From assembly GCA_017390595.1 (NCBI GenBank), contig JAFPBC010000194.1, positions 1 to 6,575 of the forward strand: a stretch of 6,575 nucleotides of DNA, in the 5' to 3' direction. A program made the translations under genes and the position numbers. The DNA is from Selenomonadales bacterium. Its GTDB lineage: Bacteria; Bacillota; Negativicutes; RGIG982. Below the pieces are notes generated by a model. That model did no database searches and was not told where the DNA came from. It was given only the letters and a program-made list of their open reading frames with translations. The first letter of the stretch is position 1. Each line of letters begins with the position of its first letter. Shown here piece by piece: positions 1-6,486 of the stretch.

Positions 1-20
1 AAGCACGTTCCTTTTCCTCC
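1..20 (-). other. Possible start of a next minus-strand gene at the window edge
   Basis: Just past the stop of the acetyltransferase gene, the minus strand carries GGAGG (20-16), a 9-nt spacer and GTG (6-4), after which the window ends. This is a plausible ribosome binding site and start for another gene in the same direction. Only two codons are visible, so no product can be proposed, and the purine-rich stretch could be coincidence. Confidence 0.2.
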
Positions 21-23
21 CCC

Positions 24-446
24 CTACACTCCCTTTCGCATCATCACGTGCGGGCAATCTTCCTCGTAGAATACCTCGCCGTAGGGCTGATACCCTTGCA
101 GGACGTAGAATTCCTGCGCGCGGCATTGTGCGCCGAGGATCGTCTCGGTCGCGCCGTGCTGACGTGCGATGTCTTCTAAGTAGGCGAGTATTTTCGCGCC
201 TTTTCCTTGTCCGCGATACGCTTTGGCTACGGCGAGTCTGCCGATATGCCACGTGGTACCTTCTTCGATGAATACGCGGCCTGTGCCTATTGGCTCTGTG
301 CCTATCGTGAGAAGGGCATGGTGCGCGCGGTTATCTATGGTATCGAATTCTTCTTCGAATCCCTGTTCTTCGACGAATACTGTGATGCGTACATCACGCG
401 CGCCGTCGGGGAGGTTGCCGTATACGGAGGTAAGCTGTTCTGTCAT
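24..446 (-). CDS. GNAT family N-acetyltransferase (YjcF/ElaA-like)
   Basis: A 140-residue protein, the length of a single GNAT domain, predicted to transfer an acetyl group from acetyl-CoA to an amine; the substrate cannot be read from the sequence. The N-terminal signature R20 with VFVEEQ (23-28) followed by acidic residues and a conserved HH (42-43) is typical of the YjcF/ElaA branch. The acetyl-CoA pyrophosphate loop is R78-G-Q-G-K-G83, preceded by the beta-strand IGRLAV (68-73). Further family marks are AQ (106-107), FY (113-114), GY (118-119) and PH (132-133). No signal peptide or membrane segment is visible, so it should be cytosolic. The start is supported by AAGGAG (460-455) 8 nt upstream of ATG. 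It is separated from ppdK by a strong terminator and has its own promoter, so it is probably an independent unit. Family call is firm; biological role is unknown. Confidence 0.9.
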   Translation of the reverse strand: MTEQLTSVYGNLPDGARDVRITVFVEEQGFEEEFDTIDNRAHHALLTIGTEPIGTGRVFIEEGTTWHIGRLAVAKAYRGQGKGAKILAYLEDIARQHGATETILGAQCRAQEFYVLQGYQPYGEVFYEEDCPHVMMRKGV

Positions 447-475
447 AGTTCATTCTCCTTATGGGTGATACGTCT

Positions 476-504
476 ATTGTAGCATGATAAATCTTATATG
501 GAAA
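476..504 (-). promoter_or_regulatory. Promoter of the GNAT gene (sigma-A type)
   Basis: On the minus strand, -35 TTTCCA (504-499, 4/6 to TTGACA), a 17-bp spacer and -10 TACAAT (481-476, 5/6), with TGC directly before the -10 giving an extended -10 element. The predicted start near 469 gives a leader of about 23 nt that contains the AAGGAG ribosome binding site. Its position downstream of the ppdK terminator fits independent transcription of the acetyltransferase. Confidence 0.6.
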
Positions 505-538
505 TAACGGGCCCGCTGTACCATACCGCCCGCATACG

Positions 539-568
539 AAAAGCCCTCCTTACGACAGGAGGGCTTTT
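539..568 (-). terminator. Rho-independent terminator of the ccpN-ppdK operon
   Basis: AAAAGCCCTCCT (539-550) and AGGAGGGCTTTT (557-568) form a perfect 12-bp stem around a 6-nt loop. The hairpin starts 27 nt after the ppdK stop. Because the arms end in A4 and T4, the structure has a U-run in either direction and could act bidirectionally, but no plus-strand gene precedes it here. Confidence 0.9.
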
Positions 569-595
569 GTCATGCTGTTATACGGTGCGTATGTA

Positions 596-3232
596 TCAGC
601 CTTTGAGTGCGGCGTGTGCTGCGGCAAGGCGTGCGATGGGCACACGATACGGCGAACAGCTTGCGAAGTCAAGGCCGATCTCGTGGCAGAATGCGATGGA
701 GTCGGGGTCGCCGCCATGTTCACCGCAGATACCTGCTACGAGGTTCGGGCGAGTAGCGCGGCCGCCTGTGGTGGCGATCTTCATGAGTTTGCCGACACCT
801 TTGCGGTCGAGTACGGCGAACGGATTTTCTTTGAGTATTTTTTCCGCAAGATAATCGCCGAGGAATTTGCCTTCGGCATCGTCACGGCTGAAGCCGAGAC
901 AAGTCTGCGTGAGGTCGTTCGTGCCGAAGCTGAAGAATTCCGCGTATTCGGCGAGTTCGTCGGCAAGGAGCGCGGCACGCGGCATTTCGATCATCGTACC
1001 TACGCTGTAATGGAATTTCGCACCTGTTTCTTCCATGACTTCTGCGGCGATGCGGTCGATACGCGGTTTGAAGAATGCCATTTCTTCCGCGCTGATGGTA
1101 AGCGGAATTTCGATTTCCGGAAGCGGCGTGAGGCCTTCTTTCGCAAGGCGAGCGGCCGCCTGACAGATGGCACGCATCTGCATTTCGTATACTTCGGGAT
1201 ACGTGATACCGAGACGGCAACCGCGATGACCGAGCATCGGGTTTGCTTCGTGGAGTTTTTTGACTTGTTTCAACAGGTCTTGTGCTTCGGCGAGACGCTG
1301 AGGGTCGCTACCGAGTGCTTCAAGGCGCGTCGTTTCGATGACGAGTTCTTCCTGACTCGGGAGGAATTCGTGGAGCGGCGGGTCGAGAAGACGGATACAT
1401 ACCGGAAGCGTATCCATTGCTTTCAAAATACCGTAGAAGTCGCCTTCCTGCATCGGGAGGAGGTGTGCGAGTGCTTCGATACGTTCCGCTTTCGATTCGG
1501 CGAGGATCATCTGCTGTACGAACGGCAGTCTGTCTTGCGCCATGAACATATGTTCCGTACGAACGAGGCCGATGCCTTCCGCGCCGAAGGAGCGAGCTTT
1601 TGCCGCGTCTTCGGGCGTGTCCGCGTTGGCACGGATAGAGAGAGCTTTGACTTCGTTTGCCCAGCCGAGGAGCTTGATATATTCATCGGAGAGTTTCGGT
1701 TCTTCGAGTTCGACTTCACCGAGCATGACGCGGCCTGTTGCGCCGTCGATGGTGATGATGTCGTTTTCTTTGATGAGGGTATCTTTTACCATGATGGTCT
1801 TCGTGTTGTAGTCTACTTTGAGCGATTCACAGCCGCATACGCACGGTTTGCCCATACCGCGTGCTACGACTGCCGCATGGCTCGTCATACCGCCGCGGCT
1901 GGTAAGCACGCCTTGTGCTTCGATGATGCCGTGGATATCGTCAGGTGTCGTTTCCATACGAACGAGGACGACTTTTTCGCCTTTTTTACCGCGTGCTTCG
2001 GCATCGTCCGCGTCGAATACGACATGACCGCAAGCGGCACCCGGCGATGCGGGAAGACCTTTGGTGATGACGTCTACTTTCGCCGACGGGCTGATCTGGC
2101 GGTGGAGGAGCTGATGGAGCTGTTCGGGCTCTACGAGAAGGACTGCTTCTTCTTTCGTGACGAGGCCTTCATCGGCGAGGTCGCAGGCTACTTTGACAGC
2201 GGCAGCCGCCGTACGTTTGCCGTTACGCGTCTGGAGCATATAGAGCTTGCCTTTTTCGATGGTGAACTCGATGTCCTGCATATTGCGGTAATGTTTTTCG
2301 AGCGTGAGCGCGATGTTATTGAACTGCGTGAAGATCTCGGGCATTTCGCTTTCGAGCTTGGCGATGGGCTGCGGTGTGCGGATACCTGCTACGACGTCTT
2401 CGCCCTGTGCGTTGGTGAGGTATTCGCCGTAGAGTTTGTTTTCGCCTGTGGACGGGTTGCGCGTGAAGGCTACGCCCGTACCGCAGTCGTCGCCCATGTT
2501 GCCGAATACCATCGACTGTACGTTGACAGCCGTACCGAGATCGTGGTCGATCTTGTTGAGGTTACGATAGATGATGGCGCGGTCGTTGTTCCACGAACGG
2601 AATACCGCTTCGATCGCACGGAAGAGCTGTTCGCGCGGATCTTCGGGGAACGGTTCGCCGACACGCATGAGGTAGAGGTCTTTGTATTCGTCTATGATGA
2701 CGCGGAGAGATTCCGCAGAGAGTTCTTGGTCGAATTTGACGCCTTGCGCGTCTTTTTGATCGGAGAGGATCGTTTCGAATTCATATTTCGGCAATTCCAT
2801 AACGACGTCGGAGAACATCTGGATGAAGCGACGGTATGCGTCGTAGGCGAAGCGTTTGTTGTTCGTTGCTTTTGCGAGGCCTTCTACCGTATCTTCGTTG
2901 AGACCGAGATTGAGGATGGTGTCCATCATGCCCGGCATGGAGAATACGGCACCGCTTCGTACGGATACGAGGAGCGGACAAGCGGCATCGCCGAAGCGTT
3001 TGCCCGTCTGTGCTTCAAGCGTCTTGAGGTTCGCTTCTACTTCTTCGCGAAGGCCTGCGGGAAGCTGTTTTCCTGCGGCATAGTATTCGCGGCAAGCATC
3101 TGTCGTGATGGTCATACCTTCCGGTACAGGGAGTCCGAGATTGGTCATTTCGGCAAGGTTGGCACCCTTACCGCCGAGCAGGGAACGCATATCGGCGTTA
3201 CCTTCTTTGAATAAATAAACGTATTTTGTCAT
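596..3232 (-). CDS. ppdK: Pyruvate, phosphate dikinase
   Basis: Cytosolic enzyme that interconverts ATP + pyruvate + phosphate and AMP + PEP + diphosphate. At 878 residues it matches the full-length bacterial PPDK (about 875). The N-terminal ATP-grasp domain (about 1-345) has GGKGANLAEM (20-29), the RSGA/SMPGMMDTILNLG block (92-110) and LQTRNGKRT (333-341). The central phosphohistidine domain (about 390-510) carries GGMTSHAAVVARG, with catalytic H452 and regulatory T450. The C-terminal PEP/pyruvate barrel has R558 (GLVRTEHMF), R614 (RLLDPPLHEFLP), E749 (TMIEMPRA), N772-D773 (GTNDLTQ) and the acid/base C836 (GICGEHGG). All key residues are intact. The start is set by AGAGG (3245-3241) 8 nt upstream, inside the end of the preceding gene, and by the ATGA overlap, which suggests translational coupling. 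It is the last gene of the operon. After codon 7 it contains no TTA, CTA or TCA codon, suggesting high expression. Confidence 0.97.
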   Translation of the reverse strand: MTKYVYLFKEGNADMRSLLGGKGANLAEMTNLGLPVPEGMTITTDACREYYAAGKQLPAGLREEVEANLKTLEAQTGKRFGDAACPLLVSVRSGAVFSMPGMMDTILNLGLNEDTVEGLAKATNNKRFAYDAYRRFIQMFSDVVMELPKYEFETILSDQKDAQGVKFDQELSAESLRVIIDEYKDLYLMRVGEPFPEDPREQLFRAIEAVFRSWNNDRAIIYRNLNKIDHDLGTAVNVQSMVFGNMGDDCGTGVAFTRNPSTGENKLYGEYLTNAQGEDVVAGIRTPQPIAKLESEMPEIFTQFNNIALTLEKHYRNMQDIEFTIEKGKLYMLQTRNGKRTAAAAVKVACDLADEGLVTKEEAVLLVEPEQLHQLLHRQISPSAKVDVITKGLPASPGAACGHVVFDADDAEARGKKGEKVVLVRMETTPDDIHGIIEAQGVLTSRGGMTSHAAVVARGMGKPCVCGCESLKVDYNTKTIMVKDTLIKENDIITIDGATGRVMLGEVELEEPKLSDEYIKLLGWANEVKALSIRANADTPEDAAKARSFGAEGIGLVRTEHMFMAQDRLPFVQQMILAESKAERIEALAHLLPMQEGDFYGILKAMDTLPVCIRLLDPPLHEFLPSQEELVIETTRLEALGSDPQRLAEAQDLLKQVKKLHEANPMLGHRGCRLGITYPEVYEMQMRAICQAAARLAKEGLTPLPEIEIPLTISAEEMAFFKPRIDRIAAEVMEETGAKFHYSVGTMIEMPRAALLADELAEYAEFFSFGTNDLTQTCLGFSRDDAEGKFLGDYLAEKILKENPFAVLDRKGVGKLMKIATTGGRATRPNLVAGICGEHGGDPDSIAFCHEIGLDFASCSPYRVPIARLAAAHAALKG

Positions 3233-4056
3233 CTTCCATTCCTCTTTTCATACATTTCTAAGATCAATGCTGCCGTTTCCTCGGTAGCTTTGTTGGTGAC
3301 GTCGATGATCGGACATCCGATCTTACGCATCAAATTTTCACCGTATTCGAGCTCGCTGAGGATACGGTCATAGCTGGCATAGTCTGCTTTGGCAGACAAG
3401 CCCATGCTTCTGAGTCGCTCTTTGCGGATCTCATAGAGATGAGAAGGACTGATCGTCAGACCGAAGATCCGTTTGCGTTCCACCTGGAAGATCTCCTCGG
3501 GCGGATTGATCTCGGGCATGATCGGAAGATTGGCCACCTTATAACCGCGATGTGCCAAGTAGATACAAAGAGGCGTCTTGGATGTACGGCTGATACCGAC
3601 GATAACGATGTCCGAGAGCAAAAATCCGCGCGGTTCTTTGCCGTCATCATACTTGATGGCGAATTCGATCGCGGCGATCTTGCTGAAATAGGCATCGTCC
3701 ATGCGACGGAGAGCACCTGCCTCACGGCGTGGCTCAAGGTCTGTCGCGGTATCGAGCGCATTGAGCATCGGCCCCATGATATCTACGGTCTTCACATTCA
3801 CTTCTCTTGCTTTCTCTTGTAAAAATGTGCGCAGATTTTCTGTTACGAGCGTATATACGATAAGCGCGTCCTCTTTTTTCGCGTCGGCTATCGCCGCTTC
3901 GATCTGACGCGTCGTCATCATGTACGGACGACGGCGAAAGAAGATGTGATCGCAGTCATATTGACTGATCGCGGCGCGAACGACGGCTTCGCCTGTCTCA
4001 CCGACAGAGTCGGATAAGATATATACGATCGCAGATTTGGTTGGCTCCATTAACAA
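3229..4056 (-). CDS. PPDK regulatory protein (bifunctional Ser/Thr kinase and phosphorylase, DUF299 family)
   Basis: Cytosolic regulator of about 270 residues, the usual size of the kinase-PPPase (DUF299) family, which includes plant and bacterial PDRP, enteric PEP-synthase regulator and Bacillus YqfL. Known members inactivate PPDK by ADP-dependent phosphorylation of the threonine near the catalytic histidine and reactivate it by phosphate-dependent dephosphorylation. Visible marks are the N-terminal ILSDSVGETGE (13-23), the P-loop-like GISRTSKTP (154-162) after the hydrophobic strand DIVIVG, and the NLPIMPE...PPEEIF block (176-190). The next gene downstream is ppdK with a 4-nt overlap, so the substrate is almost certainly PPDK. 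Genes upstream are CcpN-like, as in Bacillus, where YqfL influences CcpN activity; a second target is therefore possible. Start is uncertain: TTG at 4056 or ATG at 4050, only two codons apart. See the separate RBS entry. Confidence 0.93.
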   Translation of the reverse strand: MLMEPTKSAIVYILSDSVGETGEAVVRAAISQYDCDHIFFRRRPYMMTTRQIEAAIADAKKEDALIVYTLVTENLRTFLQEKAREVNVKTVDIMGPMLNALDTATDLEPRREAGALRRMDDAYFSKIAAIEFAIKYDDGKEPRGFLLSDIVIVGISRTSKTPLCIYLAHRGYKVANLPIMPEINPPEEIFQVERKRIFGLTISPSHLYEIRKERLRSMGLSAKADYASYDRILSELEYGENLMRKIGCPIIDVTNKATEETAALILEMYEKRNGR

Positions 4057-4065
4057 AATGTGATA

Positions 4066-4071
4066 CCCCCT
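4066..4071 (-). promoter_or_regulatory. RBS that bears on the start of the PPDK regulatory protein
   Basis: AGGGGG (4071-4066) is the only purine-rich site in the 21-nt gap after ccpN. It lies 9 nt from TTG (4056) but 15 nt from the in-frame ATG (4050). Spacing therefore favours the rarer TTG start. The family's usual N-terminus, a few residues before the I-x-x-SDSVGE block, is compatible with either. The site pairs with the anti-SD only through a G-U wobble, so initiation may be weak or coupled to ccpN translation. Confidence 0.45.
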
Positions 4072-4077
4072 GTTACC

Positions 4078-4719
4078 TTATTCCTGTGCCAAACGGACAA
4101 AGAGCTGTGTGATATTGCTCTTCGTGAATCGTCCGATCACACGGAATCGTTCCTGTCCGTCTACATATACCGGTTCGACGACCGGCAGCGTGTCTATCTG
4201 ATGCTCGATCAGACGCTGGGCACCGCGCAGGACGGACTCTTGCGCCGTGGCCATGATGATGTTGGGCATTCTGGTCATAACGACTTTCACCGGAAGCTCG
4301 GTAAGGTTCTTCGGCCCGATAGCCGCCTTCAACAGATCCTTACGAGAGATGATACCCTCGATATAGTCACCCTCCGATACAACGATCAGAGAACCGACAT
4401 CTTCCATGAACATCGTCACGACTGCGTCATAGACGCTCGATGTCTCGCGTATCACGATAGGACGCGATTGCTCATCGCCTATCCGAATATCCGCGAGAAG
4501 CCCTGCAAATATATCGGACGACTTGCGACCCGTGGCATAATACCCCACACGCGGCCGCGCGTCAAGAAGCCCCGCCATCGACAAGATGGCAAGATCGGGA
4601 CGAAGCGCCGCACGCGATAAGTTCAGCATGCCTGCGATCTCCTGCCCTGTGATAGGCCCTTTTTCCTCTATGATCTGCAGTATCGTCTGTTGTCTTTCTG
4701 AAAGTTCGATACAACTCAC
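4078..4719 (-). CDS. ccpN: CcpN-type transcriptional repressor (HTH plus two CBS domains)
   Basis: A 213-residue protein with the CcpN (YqzB) architecture. The winged HTH covers about 6-62 and includes QQTILQIIEEKGPITGQEIA, followed by the family-specific run LRPDLAILSMAGLLDARPRVG (39-59), with the recognition helix near LNLSRAALRPDL. Two CBS domains follow (about 82-135 and 146-205); these bind adenine nucleotides in related proteins. In Bacillus, CcpN represses gluconeogenic genes (gapB, pckA) when glucose is present and is encoded next to yqfL, just as here. It is the first gene of the operon with PPDK regulatory protein and ppdK. The likely start is GTG at 4719; an in-frame TAG lies 24 nt upstream, and the N-terminus MSCIELSERQ resembles Bacillus CcpN. 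GAAAGG (4728-4723) is only 3 nt from the GTG, an unusually short spacing. Targets in this organism are unknown. Confidence 0.9.
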   Translation of the reverse strand: MSCIELSERQQTILQIIEEKGPITGQEIAGMLNLSRAALRPDLAILSMAGLLDARPRVGYYATGRKSSDIFAGLLADIRIGDEQSRPIVIRETSSVYDAVVTMFMEDVGSLIVVSEGDYIEGIISRKDLLKAAIGPKNLTELPVKVVMTRMPNIIMATAQESVLRGAQRLIEHQIDTLPVVEPVYVDGQERFRVIGRFTKSNITQLFVRLAQE

Positions 4720-4821
4720 CTGCCTTTCTATAAACAGTATACACTATTTCAAAATAAAAAGCGATATAGAATAGCACATTTCTTCAAAAACAGTTGATTA
4801 TTTTTACTGATGTTACCATAA

Positions 4822-4851
4822 AATATACCTATTGAAGTATCACAGAAGCAA
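4822..4851 (-). promoter_or_regulatory. Candidate promoter of the ccpN operon
   Basis: On the minus strand, -35 TTGCTT (4851-4846, 3/6), an 18-bp spacer and -10 TATATT (4827-4822, 5/6). A start near 4815 would give an A+T-rich leader of about 96 nt. An alternative -10-like TATACT (4741-4736) lies nearer the gene but has no matching -35 and would put the transcript start on the ribosome binding site. Both are weak by sequence, as expected for a regulator gene. Confidence 0.35.
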
Positions 4852-4867
4852 TGTATGGTCATACTTC
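4834..4867. repeat. Inverted repeat, possible operator for the ccpN promoter
   Basis: GAAGTATCAC (4834-4843) faces GTCATACTTC (4858-4867), 9 of 10 positions matching as an inverted pair across a 14-bp spacer. A shorter perfect dyad, GTATG-GT-CATAC (4853-4864), overlaps the right arm. One arm falls within the spacer of the candidate ccpN promoter and the other just upstream of its -35, so a bound dimer would contact the promoter directly. The binding protein is unknown. Confidence 0.4.
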
Positions 4868-4907
4868 GCCGAATCATGGTACCGCAAGGGATAAACACGC
4901 ATTTTGC

Positions 4908-4936
4908 TTGACAAAAGAGAGATTTTCTCATATGCT
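4908..4936 (+). promoter_or_regulatory. Promoter of fabF (sigma-A type)
   Basis: A perfect -35 TTGACA (4908-4913), an exact 17-bp spacer and -10 TATGCT (4931-4936, 4/6). The predicted start near 4943 gives a leader of about 55 nt ending in the TAAGGAG ribosome binding site (4983-4989). This is the best-formed promoter in the window. An inverted repeat covers its -10 and start point. Confidence 0.8.
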
Positions 4937-4953
4937 AGGTGTATCATAGAGAA
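4925..4953. repeat. Inverted repeat over the fabF -10 and transcription start
   Basis: TATGCTA (4931-4937) and TATCATA (4942-4948) are inverted arms with 6 of 7 matches around GGTG. Flanking TTCTC (4925-4929) and GAGAA (4949-4953) extend the symmetry, with A4930 unpaired on the left. The position over the -10 and start point is classic for a repressor operator. The minus strand contains ACCTAG in the centre, a core shared with the Bacillus FapR box as I remember it, but the arms differ, so FapR is only one possibility. Confidence 0.45.
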
Positions 4954-4997
4954 CGTATGCAATCACAATAATAAATAGAACGTAAGGAGATACTTTC

Positions 4998-6236
4998 ATG
5001 AAAAGAGTAGTTGTTACAGGTTTGGGCGTTGTCAGCCCGATCGGGAACGATGTTCCGACTTTCTGGGAGAATATCAAAGCAGGTAAACACGGCATCGCGC
5101 CGATCACGCGATTTGACACGTCCGATATGGGCGTAAAACTCGCGGCAGAGGTAAAGGACTTCGATTCTTCGCTCTGCTATGACAAAAAAGAAGCTCGCCG
5201 CACGGACCTCTACACGCAGTATGTTGTAGAAGCGTCCCGTCAGGCACTCGTTGATGCAGGTACCGAGTTCAAAGAAGACGATGCGTTCCGCATCGGTGTC
5301 TATGTCGGTACGGGTATCGGCGGTATCAATTCGCTCGAGACAGAGTTCACGAAGTTCCTCGAAAAAGGCAACAGCCGCGTATCGCCGTTCGCGATCCCGA
5401 TGCTTCTTTCGAACATGGCAGCAGGCGGTGTCGCTATGCGCTATGGTTTCAAAGGTACGAACTTCGCTGTTGTCAGTGCTTGCGCATCGAGCGCGCACAC
5501 GGTAGGCGAAGCGTTCGCCGCTATCAAAGCAGGTCGTCTTGATGTCGCGCTTGCGGGCGGTACGGAAGCATCCATCACAAAATTCACGGCGGCAGGCTTC
5601 AATAATATGAAAGCCCTCTCGCACAGCGAAGACCCCGACCGCGCGTCGATCCCGTTCGATGCGGAAAGAGGCGGTTTCGTCATGGGCGAAGGTGCGGCTA
5701 TCCTCGTGCTTGAAGAGCTCGAACACGCACTCGCACGTGGTGCGAAGATCTATGCCGAAGTAGGCGGCTACGGCGCAACGGCAGACGCATATCACATCAC
5801 GAGCCCGTCCCCGACAGGCGATGCGGCATCGCAGGCGATGATCATGGCATACACCGAAGCAGGTGCCAAACCGGAAGAGATCGACTACATCAACGCACAC
5901 GGCACGTCTACGGGCCTCAATGACAAATACGAAACGAACGCTATCAAGATCGCGCTCGGCGAAGAAAACGCGCGCAAAGTCAACATCGGTTCGACGAAAT
6001 CGATGACAGGTCACCTCCTCGGTGCGGCAGGCGGTATCGAATCGATCGTATGCGTCAAAGCCATCGAAGAAGGCTTCATCCCGATGACGATCGGTTACAA
6101 AGTAAAAGACGAAGAATGCGACCTCAACTACACGACCGAAGCACCGGTACAAAAAGAAGTGCGCTATGCACTCTCTAACTCCTTCGGCTTCGGCGGTCAC
6201 AACGGCTCGCTCTGCTTCAAAAAATACGAAGCATAA
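4998..6236 (+). CDS. fabF: Beta-ketoacyl-ACP synthase II (KAS II)
   Basis: Cytosolic condensing enzyme of type II fatty acid synthesis: joins malonyl-ACP to a growing acyl-ACP with loss of CO2. The 412 residues match the family length exactly. The thiolase-fold catalytic set is complete: nucleophile C162 (VVSACASSAH), H301 (INAHGTST), K334 and H338 (GSTKSMTGHLLGAAGG). The substrate-gate region GTGIGGI (104-110) and the C-terminal NSFGFGGHNGSL (394-405) with the glycine-rich loop and gate F398 are intact. No signal or membrane segment is seen. The start is fixed by TAAGGAG (4983-4989) 8 nt upstream of ATG. It is a single gene between its own promoter and terminator, not inside a visible fab cluster, so it could be the main KAS or an extra copy. 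Residues after C162 (A-S-S-A-H) resemble FabB (A-T-S-A-H as I recall) more than usual FabF. It contains no TTA, CTA or TCA codon. Confidence 0.95.
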   Translation: MKRVVVTGLGVVSPIGNDVPTFWENIKAGKHGIAPITRFDTSDMGVKLAAEVKDFDSSLCYDKKEARRTDLYTQYVVEASRQALVDAGTEFKEDDAFRIGVYVGTGIGGINSLETEFTKFLEKGNSRVSPFAIPMLLSNMAAGGVAMRYGFKGTNFAVVSACASSAHTVGEAFAAIKAGRLDVALAGGTEASITKFTAAGFNNMKALSHSEDPDRASIPFDAERGGFVMGEGAAILVLEELEHALARGAKIYAEVGGYGATADAYHITSPSPTGDAASQAMIMAYTEAGAKPEEIDYINAHGTSTGLNDKYETNAIKIALGEENARKVNIGSTKSMTGHLLGAAGGIESIVCVKAIEEGFIPMTIGYKVKDEECDLNYTTEAPVQKEVRYALSNSFGFGGHNGSLCFKKYEA

Positions 6237-6279
6237 GGGAATCGTTCGGCGCACAGGCGCGGAAATGAATAGGAAAAGA

Positions 6280-6314
6280 ACACTCGCTGTACAGATGTAT
6301 GGCGGGTGTTTTTT
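6280..6314 (+). terminator. Rho-independent terminator of fabF
   Basis: ACACTCGC (6280-6287) pairs with GCGGGTGT (6302-6309), an 8-bp stem with one G-U pair and a 14-nt loop, followed by a T-run (6309-6314). It lies 43 nt after the fabF stop. Two A residues before the stem can pair with the first U residues. It supports fabF as a monocistronic unit. Confidence 0.8.
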
Positions 6315-6395
6315 GATGTTTCTCTTATTCTATTTCCTTTTTGTGGCGCAAAATGCGAAGAAAGCCTGCTCATAAGTTCACTTCTTTTCCCACCC

Positions 6396-6424
6396 CTTCT
6401 TTCTTGCGCCGCACAAGAAAGAAG
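6396..6424. repeat. Perfect 11-bp inverted repeat
   Basis: CTTCTTTCTTG (6396-6406) and CAAGAAAGAAG (6414-6424) are exact inverted arms around the 7-nt loop CGCCGCA. The arms are pure pyrimidine/purine except for the last pair. No T-run follows on either strand, so it is not a typical terminator. Confidence 0.85.
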
Positions 6425-6444
6425 CAAAGAAGCTCTCGGGTTCC

Positions 6445-6465
6445 ACGTATGTCTTCGGAGTACGT
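6445..6465. repeat. Short hairpin with a C(UUCG)G loop
   Basis: ACGTA (6445-6449) pairs with TACGT (6461-6465). Inside, after a small internal loop, TC-TTCG-GA (6452-6459) would give the very stable UUCG tetraloop closed by C-G in plus-strand RNA. It lies between the two 11-bp inverted repeats. Confidence 0.45.
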
Positions 6466-6486
6466 TCTCGCTCCTGCGTTTCGCTT

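Noticed and set aside
580..592. Small dyad ATACG-GTG-CGTAT just after the ppdK stop
   Set aside because: A 5-bp stem with a 3-nt loop is weak, and the strong terminator immediately downstream explains transcript ending.
572..3214. An 880-codon open frame antisense to ppdK
   Set aside because: It is exactly in codon register with ppdK, so its openness follows from the lack of TTA, CTA and TCA codons in the sense gene. The translation is low-complexity, rich in F, E, R and V, and has no recognisable domain. ppdK itself has every catalytic motif.
4854..4864. TATGGTCATAC as a CcpN binding site
   Set aside because: It resembles the Bacillus CcpN consensus I recall (TRTGHYATAYW) but needs one extra base in the middle, and the consensus is from memory and from a distant organism. 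Not strong enough to call.
4944..6254. A 436-codon open frame antisense to fabF
   Set aside because: Same codon-register shadow effect. fabF has a clear promoter, ribosome binding site and full catalytic set, while the antisense product resembles nothing known to me.
6265..6375. A 36-residue peptide with a hydrophobic stretch just downstream of fabF (ATG at 6265)
   Set aside because: It runs through the fabF terminator hairpin, and its hydrophobic phenylalanine/leucine run is largely the translated T-rich tract. The ribosome binding site is poor (AGG at a distance only).
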